64,000 nucleotides of DNA from Elysia crispata (lineage: Eukaryota > Mollusca > Gastropoda > Plakobranchidae). The stretch covers positions 764,868-828,867 of the forward strand of contig JAWDGP010006875.1 in the NCBI GenBank assembly GCA_033675545.1. The letters are read 5' to 3'. Shown in pieces: positions 50,937-63,084 of this stretch (positions are counted from its first letter, which is position 1; the number at the start of each line of letters is the position of its first letter). The position numbers and the translations under genes are program-made. The notes beneath the pieces are model-generated. The model saw only the letters and a program-made list of their open reading frames with translations. It searched no databases and was not told the DNA's origin.

Positions 50937-52126
50937 TTGGACGACTTCCTTAATAATAAGGAATTCATAGTCGAGGGTCACGGAGCCAACCGCACCTCAT
51001 ACACCCACGTGGAGGAAATAGTGAGGAGAACAGCAAAAGTATCTAAGGATGAAAAAATAGAAGAGCAATTCAGTTGCTATCGTTTGGAAGTACCGAATAG
51101 ATGGTACATAAGATGTATAAAAGAGGAACTGGCAGAGAAACTTAACAATCAAGTCACAAAAGGGAAACTGATTGCAGACGGACCTGAGCTTACATTCTGG
51201 TTCCTTAAAAAGAGCGAAGAAGTCACCAGAGTGCGACTTCTGTAGGTGCCACTGAATTTGCAACTGGATGCGATTAAGAGACTGGCTGAAACTGTGTTTG
51301 GGCCAGATGTGAAGATCACGCGGCCAGAGGAAAGGCGTGACCTCAGCAGGATTGACATTTCGATGCCAATCCGTGAGGAGGGGGATATACCCTACTATAT
51401 CCCTTACCAAAAGATAAACGAGTATGGAAAAAAAGAAGAGGCACTCATCATGGTGTCCCTTAAGGGAAGACGGCAGAGGTGCTACCACTGCCACTCGACC
51501 GAACCCTGGCCAAACCAGTGTACCAAGAAGATGAGCCAGAAGACAGAGAGGACTCTGGGGAGAAGAGCGGAGCCAGCCCCCGGGAATGTGGTGACTGGCA
51601 TTTCGTATGCCAGGATGGCCGGAACAAGGAGAGCAGCCCCTCAGTCATCACCACCACAAGCAACAAAAGCTCCCCCCGACGCAACAGCACCGCAAGCAAA
51701 ACCGGCGACCAAGAGTCCCCCCGCAGAGAAATCAGCCCCCTCTAAGAAGAAGGGATCACCGGACAAGCCGTCCCCACCACCTAAACCAGCGAGGGACAGT
51801 CCGGCGTCGACAACACCAGCAGGAAAAGAAACGGGGAAAAAAGAAGACCCGGTAGAGATACCAGCAGAAAGAAAAGAAAAAAGGAACAAAGTCCAAAAAA
51901 AACAATAACAGCTGCCATCATACAAGAGGAACTAGAAATAGTAAGGAGAAAAGCTCAAGGGAAGAAGGATCCGAGCTTAGCAGGAATGTATACGGATGGA
52001 ACAGGAAAACGGAAAGCGGGGGAAAGCCCGGAGGCAGAAAATAAGAAAGAAACCAAGACAAGACGAGGTTCTAGATCTAGATCTAGAACCAGAGAAGACA
52101 CAACCAAGAAGTCCCCCACCAAATAA
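50937..52126 (+). pseudogene. LINE ORF1 (nucleic-acid-binding protein), disrupted
   Basis: Reads in one frame from 50937 with an in-frame TAG at 51243-51245, then to 51908, with a likely one-base frameshift at an A run near 51895 that opens a continued frame to TAA at 52124-52126. The protein has a folded N-terminal part, a cysteine motif CYHCHSTEPWPNQC at about 51480, and a basic proline/alanine/lysine-rich and SRSRSR tail. The normal CX2CX4HX4C spacing is kept, but the histidine position holds proline, so zinc binding is probably lost. Confidence 0.8.
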
Positions 52127-52153
52127 AGACAAACCAACAAAAATTATAGTTAG

Positions 52154-55100
52154 ATGATGATAATGGAGCTCAAGATAGTAAGCCTAAACATTAGGGGAGT
52201 AACAGGAAAGGAGAAGTTCCTGGCAAACTTAGCAGCGAAGCTAAGATTAGATTTCATGTTCCTACAAGAAACATATATAGATAGCGAAAGGAGATTTGTA
52301 GAATTATTAGAAGAAGTAGGCATAACAAAAGGAACATATAGTGCAGGCAAGAGTAACAGCAGAGGAGTCTGCACATTACAGTTTAGTGACTACGAAATCA
52401 CGGGCACCAACCAGGACAACAAAGGAAGGTGTACCATAACAATAATTAAGAGTAGGGATGGATTACAGGAAATGACTCTAGTCAACACATATGCTCCATG
52501 TAACAAACAAGAGCAAAGAGAATTCATGGAAAAAATGCATAAGAAATTAGAAAACTTTCACCAGAACCAGAAAATGATTTGGGGAGGAGATTTCAACATA
52601 GATCATAGAGATAATACATAGAGTCTCGCTCCCTACTTGAAACTATCCAGAGTTTCAAGCTGCAAAATACCGCAGAGTCATTAAAAAATTCCAATATGCT
52701 TCACACTTTCAGGCTTCGAGACAACAGGATACACACGCTAAGGAATCTAGATCGGTTCTACATTCATGAATCTTATAGCACCTTCAAAATACACCACACG
52801 GAGGTGCATAAGCATTCAGACCACCTAGCGGTAGTATTAGAGATAGGCCAAAACAAGGAGAATGGAAAGAAAAGGAAGTCGGCATATTGGAAACTAAACA
52901 ACAACCAACTGGGAAGAGCTGAAGATAAAGAAGCCATAAACAGATTAGTAAATATAGGTAGATAAGAAATAGATAAATGCCCTGAGCGAGCGGTGGAAAT
53001 TTGGATGAGCACCAAGCATCTGATTAAGAGAGTGTGCCAAGAATTGGCCATAAGGGAAAGCAAGAGGAAGAGAGAAAGAACGAAGGAAATACTAACTCTG
53101 CTGGAAACAAGAGAGTTAGAAAAGGAAAGAAAAACCATGTTACAAAAAGAACTGGATGACATGGAAGAAGAGAGGTACAGAGGAGCAGCAATCAGATGTA
53201 AGGTGGACATGGAACAAGAAGACATCCCAACCAAGCACTTTCTCGCCAGAGAACAAAACGTACATAAGAACAGAACATAAAAGAAATTAAAAAGAAAGAC
53301 GGGGTAGTCACCACCAACCCAGAGGAAATTAAACAGGCATTCCAAGAATTCTACAAGGAACTATACACGGAGGAGGGGCTACAAACGGAGAGGAAACAAG
53401 AGGAGTATCTAAAGTATGTTAAGAAGGTAGAGGAAGAAGAAAAGGAAAAGATGGAAACTCCCTTCACAGAAAACGAAATAGCCACAACAATTAAGAATCT
53501 AAATAAAAATAAGTCATCAGGTCCTGATGGACTTACCAACGAATTTTATCAAACTTTTCAGGGCCAGCTGGTCCCCATACTGAAAAAAGTTGCGGACCAA
53601 GCAATTAAGAGAGGCAGACTTCCACAAGAGATGAAGCTGTCATACATAACGCTTCTTCCAAAAAACCCAAACAACAGGACGGAAGTAAGCAAGTATAGGT
53701 CAGTCTCATTGTTAAATGCAGACTATAAAATAATAAGCAAGATACTAACAAGTAGGATACAACCAGTAATGCACAAACTGGTACACGAAGATCAGCAGTG
53801 CGCAGTGAAGGGGCGCAAAATACAGAACCATCTCCTTAACATCAGATAGATCATAACTTACTGCAATGTTAAAAGAGTACAGGCTAGAATTTAGAGCTAA
53901 AATCAGTAGAAAGACTTCGACAGAGTTTAGCACTCATATCTAAACAAAGTTTTAGAAAAGAGCAACATAGGCAAGTACGTCAGGGATTGGATTCGTATCC
54001 TCTATGACAAACCCTGTAGCAAAGTAATAGTTAATCAAGAATTAAGTGAGGAGTTCACTCTAACCAGATCAGTAAGACAGGGGTGCAGCATGTCACCACT
54101 GCTATACACATTAATATTAGAACCCCTGTTAGAAAGTATCAGACAGGATAAGGAAATAGGAGGAATAAAAATACCAGGAGGAGGAGAGCAGAAAAGTAAA
54201 GCATTCGCAGACGATACAATGATGCTAACAGCAAAAGATAGCTCCATCACCAAAATCATCCAGAAGTTTGAAGATTTTGGAGCGGCAAGTGGAAATAAGA
54301 TCAACATCGCCAAAACTAGCATCATGAACGTAGGAACGGATAACAACAGGCCAAACCCTCCATTCAATCTAAAAGTAGTAACAGAAATGAAAATATACGG
54401 GCTACATTTCTCGAATCAGAAAGAGCAAACCACGATCAAATCATGGGACGACTTACTAGGGAAATGTGAGAAACAAGTGAAGGCATATGAAAACAAACAA
54501 ACAAACAATATTCGGAAGAGCAAGAATAGTAAATAGCAAGATAGTTCCACAGGTACTATATCAACTAAATATATTCAGACCTCCTCCAGAGTTTTTCAAA
54601 GAATATAGGAAAATAGTTTGGCCTTTCCTCAACAGGAAAATAACAACAAGGATAAGCAACAGAGAATTAACAATGGATTATGAGGAGGGAGGAATAAAGC
54701 TCCAAGAGATAGAAGTTAAAGCACAAGCAATGAGGATAAAACACATAACAGAGGCGATAGACAATAAAGATAGCTTCCCACTAGTGGAGTATTTTTTAGG
54801 ATTAGATCTAGTCAGATTCACTCCACTAAACAATGGGAAACCTCATTGCTTTAAGAAAATCAACAGCCCTTTCCACCAAGATCTGAGAAAGGCAATCAGC
54901 AAACATCCAGAGCAGATAGGAAACACGAAACCGTACCTGGCCATACTACCCAAGCCAGAGAAGCCACTCTACGAAAAAATGAAACTAATGTATAGGTATA
55001 GAATAGTAGACGTAGAGGAGGCTTTTAAGAATCTACACAGTCATAGTCTATCAAACAGGACCAAGGAAATCACCTTTAGACTGTTGTATAACACAACCCC

Positions 55101-55443
55101 AATACAAATAGAACAGAAATGTCCATTCTGCAGGGAACAACAAACAGAAATCCATATGTATGGATTGTGTAGAGCATGGAAAGGCGCGAGGATAGAATTA
55201 CAAAGGAAGATTAAAGAAATGTCAACTATAGCAGAATGGGACATATTAAAAATACTACTGATCAACATCTTCCCAAACTTTGGAAAAGAGAAGCCCAGGA
55301 TAATAGAGCTGGTGCACAAATACAGACGGTTAGTATGGGAACTAACCCTCAAGCAACTGCACCACAACGCGCAGTATACATATACCAACCTGAAAACCAT
55401 CTGCTCGGTCAACATCCAAAAATGGAGTGCAAAGTGGGAGTAG
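52154..55443 (+). pseudogene. LINE ORF2 (APE endonuclease-reverse transcriptase), disrupted
   Basis: Frame 2 (52154-52621): APE endonuclease with SLNIRG, LQETY, NTYAPC and WGGDFNID. Frame 1 (52696-53278, stop at 52963): LDRFYIHES and KHSDHLAVV complete the endonuclease. Frame 0 (53451-54536): RT with KSSGPDGL, ITLLPKN, RSVSLLNADYKI, DFDRV followed by a stop near 53930, QGCSMSPLLY and the catalytic FADD. Frame 1 (54487-55443): thumb and C-terminus with CPFCREQQTEIHMYGLC, a CX2CX7HX4C knuckle. At least three frameshifts and several stops make it non-functional. Confidence 0.9.
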
Positions 55444-56793
55444 ACCCAACCTCTCTCTAAATAATCCAGCAGATGCAGGAATCCAATGAATAAGGAATAA
55501 AAAGAACATAATTTAATTAAACCACCCAATAAAAAGAATGGTCTTCGACGAAAGAAAGTCTTCGTTTGTTTATTCTGATTAACTGGTAAAGTCTAGATAA
55601 TTGTGAAATAGAGGTGTAACCAATGTTGAAATGAACAATAAAATACTTTCAATCTTCGGAAAAGAATGTGTGCGAATTCGTCCTTGGCGCAAGTCGCCGT
55701 GATTGTTTGTGATCTAACGGATAATTCAACAACATTGTAACCCAATATCAATAAAATAAATACTACCAACCGTGGAGAAGAGATAGTGTACGAGTTATAT
55801 GTCACTTTGTTGTCACCTTGTTGTTCCTTTGTTGTCCTTGTTTCTTGTTATCTTATTTAAGGATTATCACTTATTTAATTATCCCAGGCATAGAGTAAAT
55901 AATACCGGAATGACCAAGATCCAGGATAACACAGCACTCTTTTCTTTCCACAGGAGTACGAGCAGAAAACAGAGGACCAACCCCAACCCCACACCTCCTA
56001 ATTAACCTCTAACCTGCAATTTACTCCACAAGAAACAAAGAGAATTAGAGAGGAAAGACTATCATTGATTTATTTTATTTATTTATTTTTATCCTTTCCC
56101 CATTAATATTAAAAAAAAAAACTATATATATATATATAATTATATATATTGTTATATGTTCTCTCTCCCCTTGTCCCGCGATAAGTAACAGGTAGGAATA
56201 GACGACCCGTTATTTTTAGGAAGCAAAGATCTCCAACAGAATAGGATTAGAAACTAACACCTAACCCAATAGACCCAATGACCCACCCCACATAACCCTC
56301 CACGGCCTTAGAATAGCCGACAGGAATAACATAACATCACTAACAAGCCACCATAGGGCGGAGACACTTAGGTAGGGAAGGTGGCATGGTCGGCCCACTC
56401 TGGGCTGGGAATGTGTGGAGTGCCTCCCTCGTGACTCATTGGAGCAGAGGGCAATAGAAATAGAACCAGAGTAGCACACTAACACAACTTACTACCGTGG
56501 AGGAGTCAAATCTTGTAGAAGATGAGACAAACACCACGAACCTAACCCACTAGATAGGATCCCTATCCTAACCAAGAAAGAATGTTTTTTTTTTTTCTCT
56601 CTAACAGAAGAGTGAACGGAATTTAACCACCCACTAATCAACTAACCAACCGGGTCACCGAATAGCAAAAAATAAAAGGCACACAGGTAAAATATCAATA
56701 AGAACAGCGAGCATGAATGGATCATCTATGTTGACCTGAAAATGGTCAATTTTTTACTAAGTCAACAAGGTGGTACACTAAATATCTTTTTGA

Positions 56794-57394
56794 CTCCACA
56801 GGAAAGAGAGAGAGAACCAGTTATCTTCGAAAGCGGGAATTAATATTTTTTTATTCCTCCCCACGGAGGTAACAGGCAGCAGTAGAAGGCCCGTTATCTT
56901 TAGAACTTGAACGATCTCCAATAGATTAGGAATAGAACTAACACCTAACTACCTAATAGATCCAATGACCCACCCCAAATAACCCTCCATGGCCTCAGAG
57001 TAGCCGATAGGAATAACATAACACCACTAATTTGCCACTATAGGGTGGAGACAAATTTTGGTTGGGAAGGTGGCATGGTCGGCCCACTCTGGGCTGGGAA
57101 TGTGTGGAGTGACTCCCTCTTGAATCATTGGAGCAGAGGGCAGTAGTCATAGAAATAGAGTAGAACACTAACTTAACTGACTACACTGTGGCACAGTTAA
57201 ATCTTGAAGGAGAAGAAATTGTTGCCACACCCCTAACCCAACAGATAGATAAAACCCAACCAGTTGGAACAACAACCAGCACCAACTTAACCCGAGAGTG
57301 AATGGAATTAACATCCAATAACGAACTAACCAACCAGGTCACCCAATAGAGAAAAAATAAAGGGCACACAGGAAGGAAGAAAAAAAAAAAAAAA
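56794..57394 (+). mobile_element. 5'-truncated LINE copy (3' UTR only) with poly-A
   Basis: Repeats the 3' UTR of the preceding element: AGCAGTAGAAGGCCCGTTATC, GATCTCCAA.AGATTAGGA, CCAATGACCCACCCC, then GGTCACCCAATAGAG, AATAAAG.GCACACAGG and a poly-A run at about 57378-57396. Confidence 0.8.
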
Positions 57395-58639
57395 ATCTTT
57401 GTTTCATCTGCCTGTGGGACAGCAGAGCCAACCTGTAGGGTTATGCAAAGCATGGAAAGGAGCCAGAATAGAATTACACAGGAAGATAAGAATGATGACA
57501 ACCCTAGCAGAGTGGGACTTCCTCAAAATGCTACTAATAAACGTTTCTTTGGAAAAGAAGAAGGAAAAATTAAGGAACTAGTAATAAGTAGAGGCTAGTC
57601 TGAAACAGAAACACCATGACGCACAGTATAGCCCAGCCAACCTAAAAACCATCTGTTTAGTTAACACATACAGAGATGAAGCGCCGACTGGAAATAGCAT
57701 AACTTGAACAAACCACTCCAAATAGTCCAATAAAATAAATGAGGGTCAAAATCATAGGGGATTCCTGACAAATAGAGGGATTGAAAAAGAAAAATTTTAA
57801 CACTGCACTCTCTTCTTTCCACAGGAGTACGCACAGATGACAGTGGCTCAAGCCCCAACCCCCAGCCCCTAGTAAACCACTAATCTGCAAATTACTACAC
57901 AGGAAGAAGAGAGAAGAAGAAAGAACTGGTTGCCTTCGGAAGGCGGGAATAATAAATGTTGTGTTGTGTTTTTTTTTGTTTGTTTTTTTTTTCATGTCCA
58001 AAAACCAAAAACCAAAAAAAAAAAATCAAAAAAGAAAACAAGTAAGTCGATGTCCTCTTTTGTCCTTCCCCCCACGATAGGTAACAGGTAGCAGTAGAAG
58101 GCCCGTTATCTTTAGAACTTGAACGATCTCCAATAGATTAGGAATAGAACTAACACCTAACTACCTAATAGATCCAATGACCCACCCCAAATAACCCTCC
58201 ATGGCCTCAGAGTAGCCGATAGGAATAACATAACACCACTAATTTGCCACCATAGGGTGGAGACACTGGTTGGTAGGGAAGGTGGCGTGGTCGGCTCACT
58301 CTGGGCAGGGAATGTGTGGAGTGCCTCCCTCGTGACTCATTGGAGCAGAGGGCAGTAGAGATAGAACTAAACTTCAACTGTGGCACGGTCAACTCTCGAA
58401 GGAGAAGAGACACATGCCATAAACCCTAACACAATTAGATAGGAACCTAACTAACAACCCAACCAATGAATGAATGGAATGGAAATTACCCAAGTAACCA
58501 CCAGTTGGAGTAACAACCAACAACCCAACAACCAAGCCCAACCATATACCAAGCAAGAATGGAACTAATGAACCCACTAAAAACCTAACCAACTGGGTCA
58601 CCCAATAGAGAAAAAATAAAGCACACGGGTATAAAAAAA

Positions 58640-58648
<9 letters not shown>
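57395..58648 (+). mobile_element. 5'-truncated LINE copy (ORF2 C-terminus plus 3' UTR) with poly-A
   Basis: Starts directly after the poly-A of the previous copy, at the C-terminal zinc-knuckle region of ORF2. The frame at 57399-57581 contains LCKAWKGARIELHRKI, matching LCRAWKGARIELQRKI in the full copy, and is then broken. The 3' UTR follows and ends AATAAAGCACACGGGT plus A16. Confidence 0.8.

Positions 58649-58717
<69 letters not shown>
58649..58717. repeat. (GA)n microsatellite after LINE poly-A
   Basis: About 69 bp of GA dinucleotides beginning exactly at the poly-A end, as if seeded from the tail. Confidence 0.95.
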
Positions 58718-58722
<5 letters not shown>

Positions 58723-58792
58723 TGGGAACAAAACTTGAAAAAGACTGGCCTGTAAGAAAAACACCTGACAGTTGGTGAGAAGATCATCATCA

Positions 58793-59335
58793 ATGAACCT
58801 GTCGTCCGCCGGAAGATTATATTCCCGCCTCTGCACATTAAACTGGGCTCTTGATACTGATGGCAATTATTTTAAGTACTTGTGTGAGTCATTCCCAGCG
58901 CTTTCTTATGAGAAAATAAAAGCAGGTGTGTTTGATGGTCCACAGATTAGACAACTTATGAAGGACAACGCTTTCCCCAATTCAATGAATGAAACTGAAA
59001 GACCAGCATGGTTGTCCTTCGTTTCTGTAGTTGAAAACTTTTTAGGTAACTCTCAATATGATGACTATAGAAACATAGTTGAAACAATGTTGGAGAACTA
59101 TCACAAATTTGGCTGCAACATGAGTATAAAGGTGCACTTTCTTAACAGTCATTTAGAGCAATTTACTGACAATTTAGGAGCAGTCAACGATGAGCAGGCC
59201 AAGCGTTTCCGTCAAGATAAAGTTATGGAAGAGAGATACCAAAAATGATGGGATATCCACATGATGGCAGACTATTGCTGGAGTATTGAACGAAAATACT
59301 TTGGAAAAGCCCATTCCAGAAGATCGATCAAATGA
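58793..59335 (+). pseudogene. Remnant of a transposon-associated ORF family, in-frame TGA
   Basis: ATG at 58793, but the conserved-looking part starts near 58865 (NYFKYLCESFPALSYEKIK). It includes GVFDGPQIRQLMKD, WLSFVSVVENFLGN, FGCNMSIKVHFLNSHLEQF and DEQAKRFRQD. A TGA at 59246-59248 interrupts ERYQK-WDIHMMADYCW; the frame then continues to 59335. I recall close relatives as multicopy uncharacterised proteins in arthropod, cnidarian and mollusc genomes, in transposon-like settings, but cannot name the element. The upstream methionine-proximal part may be unrelated. Confidence 0.6.
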
Positions 59336-61930
59336 AAGTTTGGTCCGGAGTAAAGTCACTCAGAATATAACTTTTTTACCAAAATTCTTCAAGTTGAATA
59401 ATAATTTATTATTCAAATCATGAATCTTTCTTTTCATCTATTCTAATATTGTATAAAGGCTATGCATATATTTTTGATGAACTTGTTTAATTGTTCTTGT
59501 TCTGATTTTAATTGTTATTACATATATAGAAAGTCAATATATGGCAAAAAATATTTCAGCCCATTGCAAAAAAACTTGACCTGATAGAAAAAAACTGATG
59601 CCATATTATGATATTTGGAAACAGTGACCCCAAATTACCATAAAACAGATCTCAAATCCAATGCAGAAAACAAAATTTAACTTTTTTTGTTCCCCTGTGT
59701 AATCGGACCAAAAAGATTTTTTTTGTTCATCAGACATGTAATACCATAATTCGATCAAGCCTGGCCTAAGTAACCAGGTGCATACTTTGATCTCACAGAA
59801 CACTAATGTAATTCCTGAAACACCTCTGTTGGAGTGTGCAGTAAAATGCTCTCTTTGAAGGTTTCATTTTGTGTTGATAGGATGGGATTGCTTTTGCGGT
59901 GTTTCTCTTTCAATAAAAGATGAATAGGAATACTGATTACAGTGAATTTTCACTTTTATGGATGCAATGCTTTCCTTGTAGGGTGCAATTTTGTAATTTT
60001 TCTAAAGCCTTGTTTTGCCAGGGATCTCAACTCAAAATCTTGAAAACCACTGAACTTTTCTGCGGAAGCACGCAACACATCAAAAATAAAACCAACGTGC
60101 GTTGGGAACCAAAATATTAGTGTAATTTAATTACACAAGTATCACTTTCTTATATTATATGTCCAGAACATTGAAAAAGGAAGAAATCTTAGAAAAAGAA
60201 ACAAAAAAAATATGGAAGACCACAGATTCATGGAAGCGATCGATCTTAGAACCTCGGGAAAATGGAATTACGCTGATTTGAGGAAAATTGAGATCCCTGT
60301 TTATCCTAAATTACAAACAAGATTTTTAAGTTTGGCAGTCCGTAGGAATGTTGGGTAGAAGTCGCCCCCTCAAAAAATAATCTGAAAACAAAAATGATAT
60401 TTTACAAGAAAAGAAAGTTATCAGCAACTCTTCCCTCTCATGTCTTGGGTCACTACACAGGACGATGAGCACTGAAGTCATCTTGAATAGTAATAAAATG
60501 TGTTGTTTTGTTTGATTTTTTTTTTTTGAAGAGGGGGAGGAGTGGGGTGTCAGAAATAATTGTAGTATCCACTTCCCACACTTTACTGCATCCAATATGA
60601 GTGACGCCATCCGTTTCCAATCTAAATCTAAACAACAAATCACTGGTGATGATCTTTAGATCCTGATGAACTTGCAATAGGGAATCTTGAATCCCAGTTT
60701 TCACATGGAAGTGAACCATATTGTTTTGTGATAACAAAGGGCTCTCTGCCTAGCCAGAATTCTGACAACTTTTTTTTGTGAATTTTGAAAGGCAATAATA
60801 AGCCTCTTGGCATGGTTGAGTATGCAAGTAGGTGCATCCTTGAAATGCTTCAACAGAGGGGTTCTCATCCCTGTTCAACACGAACACGAGGGAACACGAA
60901 GCATAGTTAAGCATGACAGTTGTTCCCAGTGATTTGGGATCCATAAAGTCCATTAAGCAAAGCAGGAGCACAAAAGGGACTAGGTCAAAAGATGTATAAA
61001 AAAAAAAGAGAAGATTTTCTTCTTGGCAGCCTTGTAATGTACCAAGAACGACAGTGTGGTTCTTTGCACACCTCCAAGAGGGGAGCCCTGTGTGAAAATA
61101 AACACATAAATAAAAGATTGTGTAGGATTATGGCTAATTCCTCAGGAACATGAGGGATTAAAAAAAAAAAATACAAAAATAGAAATAAAGACATCAATAA
61201 AATGGGAACACAAAATCTATACCAAGTGAAGCATAGTTAGACATCCCAAATTTGCTACTGCAAATCATGAAAGTCTCACTTGCAATATTTAGACACAAGA
61301 AAAACAAAAAAAAAAGGTTGAAGATGATAATTAAGATATGACATTCCAAATTAAGTTATTGTTCTGAGAAAATCTTGAGTTAAAAACAGAACTTTTTTTT
61401 TAAGTTTTACTTGCTGATATTAATTTTTTATTTGAGCATTCAAACCTTTCTTGACATGAAGCACGTACAAAATCTAGAGAATCTGGTCAGACCATTGTAT
61501 TTCAACAACCACAGTATGAGTGCCAACAAGAAATTTTATGTGTTCATGCTTTGGAAACCTTTGCAAGAATACAAAAATTTGCGAAGGCAATTCAAGTGTA
61601 TAATCTGCTGAGTTGTTTTGATAGGCCTATATATATATATAGGTTTCATCTGGAAATTTTTTTAATATGCTTGAGAGTGCAGTTTATGGATGGCAAGTCA
61701 AGAGAACAATCTCTAGTCCGTTGACAAAATACAAACTCTTTACTCTTTTCTTAAGTTTCTCATTCCAATTGGGGATATATCTTACATTTTTTTTTTATAG
61801 AATATCCTCAAAGTTCATTTTGGACCAGCTTAAACATAGGCAAAGAGCTATGTCCCTCACAAGAACTGCTTGTCTGCATATTAATTGCCTTGGGAAGAGA
61901 AAAACATGATCTGTCCAGAATGTAAAGTGT
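59336..61930. other. Repeat-derived block without intact genes
   Basis: Contains broken frames on both strands. The minus-strand frames at 60453-60737, 60640-60837 and 60750-60971 overlap in different phases and have coding-like text (HFHVKTGIQDSLL, MPRGLLLPFKIHKKK), suggesting one decayed ORF read in shifting frames, possibly a transposase. Not assignable. Confidence 0.35.
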
Positions 61931-62182
61931 TTGCATAGTAAAAAAAAAACCTTTAAACCAGTGCATGCAGAAGCATGGCAAGATTTCACCTCTCAGAACA
62001 GAGAAGCCTATAATATGGCTTCCCGAGGACTAGCAAAAGAAGGGCTGCTACAAAATAAAAAGAGGGAAATAGAAAAATTAAAAAACCCTGTGAGAGAATT
62101 TGCAATTAGCACAGAAAAAAAAAGCCAATTTACATCAAAGACAAATTCAACCTCAAGCATATTTTGCAGCAACAAAAATTGA
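61931..62182 (+). pseudogene. Remnant ORF, unidentified
   Basis: The frame reads KPVHAEAWQDFTSQNREAY, ASRGLAKEGLLQNKK and LKNPVREFAIS, a charged helical composition unlike the AT-rich background. It lacks a convincing ATG and ends after a lysine/serine/asparagine-rich part. Probably a decayed transposon or gene fragment. Confidence 0.3.
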
Positions 62183-62222
62183 GTAAGATGCTGCCACAAG
62201 ACATAAAAGGACCTAGAAGCAG

Positions 62223-62294
62223 TGTTTCTTCTCACTTTAAATTTTGAATAGGAATCAGCATTGTTTCTTCTCACTTTAAATTTGGAATAGGAAT
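62223..62294. repeat. 39-bp tandem duplication
   Basis: TGTTTCTTCTCACTTTAAAT and the following TTTGAATAGGAAT-like segment occur twice, starting at 62223 and 62262, with a single base difference. Confidence 0.9.
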
Positions 62295-62400
62295 TGTAAA
62301 GGATAAAAAAAGTGTATGAATTAGATCACTAAGGGCAAGTTGTTCACCACTAGGAGTCAGTAATTAATTTAAAAGCCATTCCAATATTGATTCACTGAAC

Positions 62401-62429
62401 ACCGTTCCCGATACATTATCCGGAACGGT
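62401..62429. repeat. 8-bp hairpin followed by T6
   Basis: ACCGTTCC (62401-62408) pairs with GGAACGGT (62422-62429), 13-base loop, then CTTTTTT. It resembles a terminator but in this genome is more likely the end of a small repeat. Confidence 0.6.
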
Positions 62430-62661
62430 CTTTTTTGCACTATAGACAAATCTCAATAGTGTGTCCGGACGAACTTCACTTTTTGTTCTTTTTAGAACCA
62501 TACCTGATAGTGTCAGCATCGTCGTCAGTGTTTGTTATCCATTACTTCCGTTTCATAGCGATATGCGTTTTGGTGGAGGGCAAAGTTTTTGTTTTACAAG
62601 ACCACAAAGGGACCCTACCCAGGTCGACAAATTATTGATGACAACCGCCAATTCGTTGAAA

Positions 62662-63084
62662 ATGGCAGAAGACACATAAAATGATCGAGTCAATCTATTT
62701 GAGAATTTCAGTCAAGATTAAGATCTAGAAAATGAAGATAGTGATTACAGTGAGCTGTCAGACCCGAGTGATCCCCAGTATAAGCCTGGGAGAGCAAATG
62801 TTGACTCTGATAGTGATGATAATGACGAACCCAGATCTAGATCTAGACCAGCAGTGGGAAGCGGTGTGAAGCAATGTGCAGTTAGCAAAGGTAAAGGGAA
62901 GGCTAGCAAAGTTGCTAAAACGTCTTCTGTGGTTTCTACTTCAGGAACTAGATCTCAGGGTAGTGATGTAGAGGATTCATCGGATGAAAGTGAACATGAG
63001 GAAAACTGTTCAAATCCTGATATTGATGTGCCGTCACTGACTTGTCTACTGATTGGACACAAGATCCGAGTGGATTTTCATTGA
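62662..63084 (+). pseudogene. Acidic, serine-rich N-terminal fragment, possibly transposase-derived
   Basis: ATG at 62662 opens MAEDT, then a TAA and, after FENFSQD, a second TAA. The same frame then stays open to 63084. It reads LENEDSDYSELSDPSDPQY, VDSDSDDNDEPRSRSRP, a lysine-rich part (KGKGKASKVAK) and DVEDSSDESEHEENC. Such acidic leaders are common in piggyBac-type transposases and some chromatin proteins, but the catalytic part is not visible downstream, so this is only a guess. Read as a decayed element. Confidence 0.35.

Larger units (their letters stand above)
50575..56690 (+). mobile_element. Full-length but decayed L1/Tx1-like non-LTR retrotransposon
   Basis: Order of parts: repeated 5' UTR units (50575-50850), ORF1 with a zinc-knuckle-like motif, ORF2 with APE-type endonuclease, reverse transcriptase and C-terminal cysteine/histidine motif, then a long 3' UTR ending near AAATAAAAGGCACACAGG (about 56670-56690). 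Assignment to the L1/Tx1 group rests on the endonuclease type, the RT text (RSVSLLNADYKIISKIL, HEDQQC) and the C-terminal knuckle. It carries several frameshifts and stops, so it is not autonomous. Confidence 0.85.
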
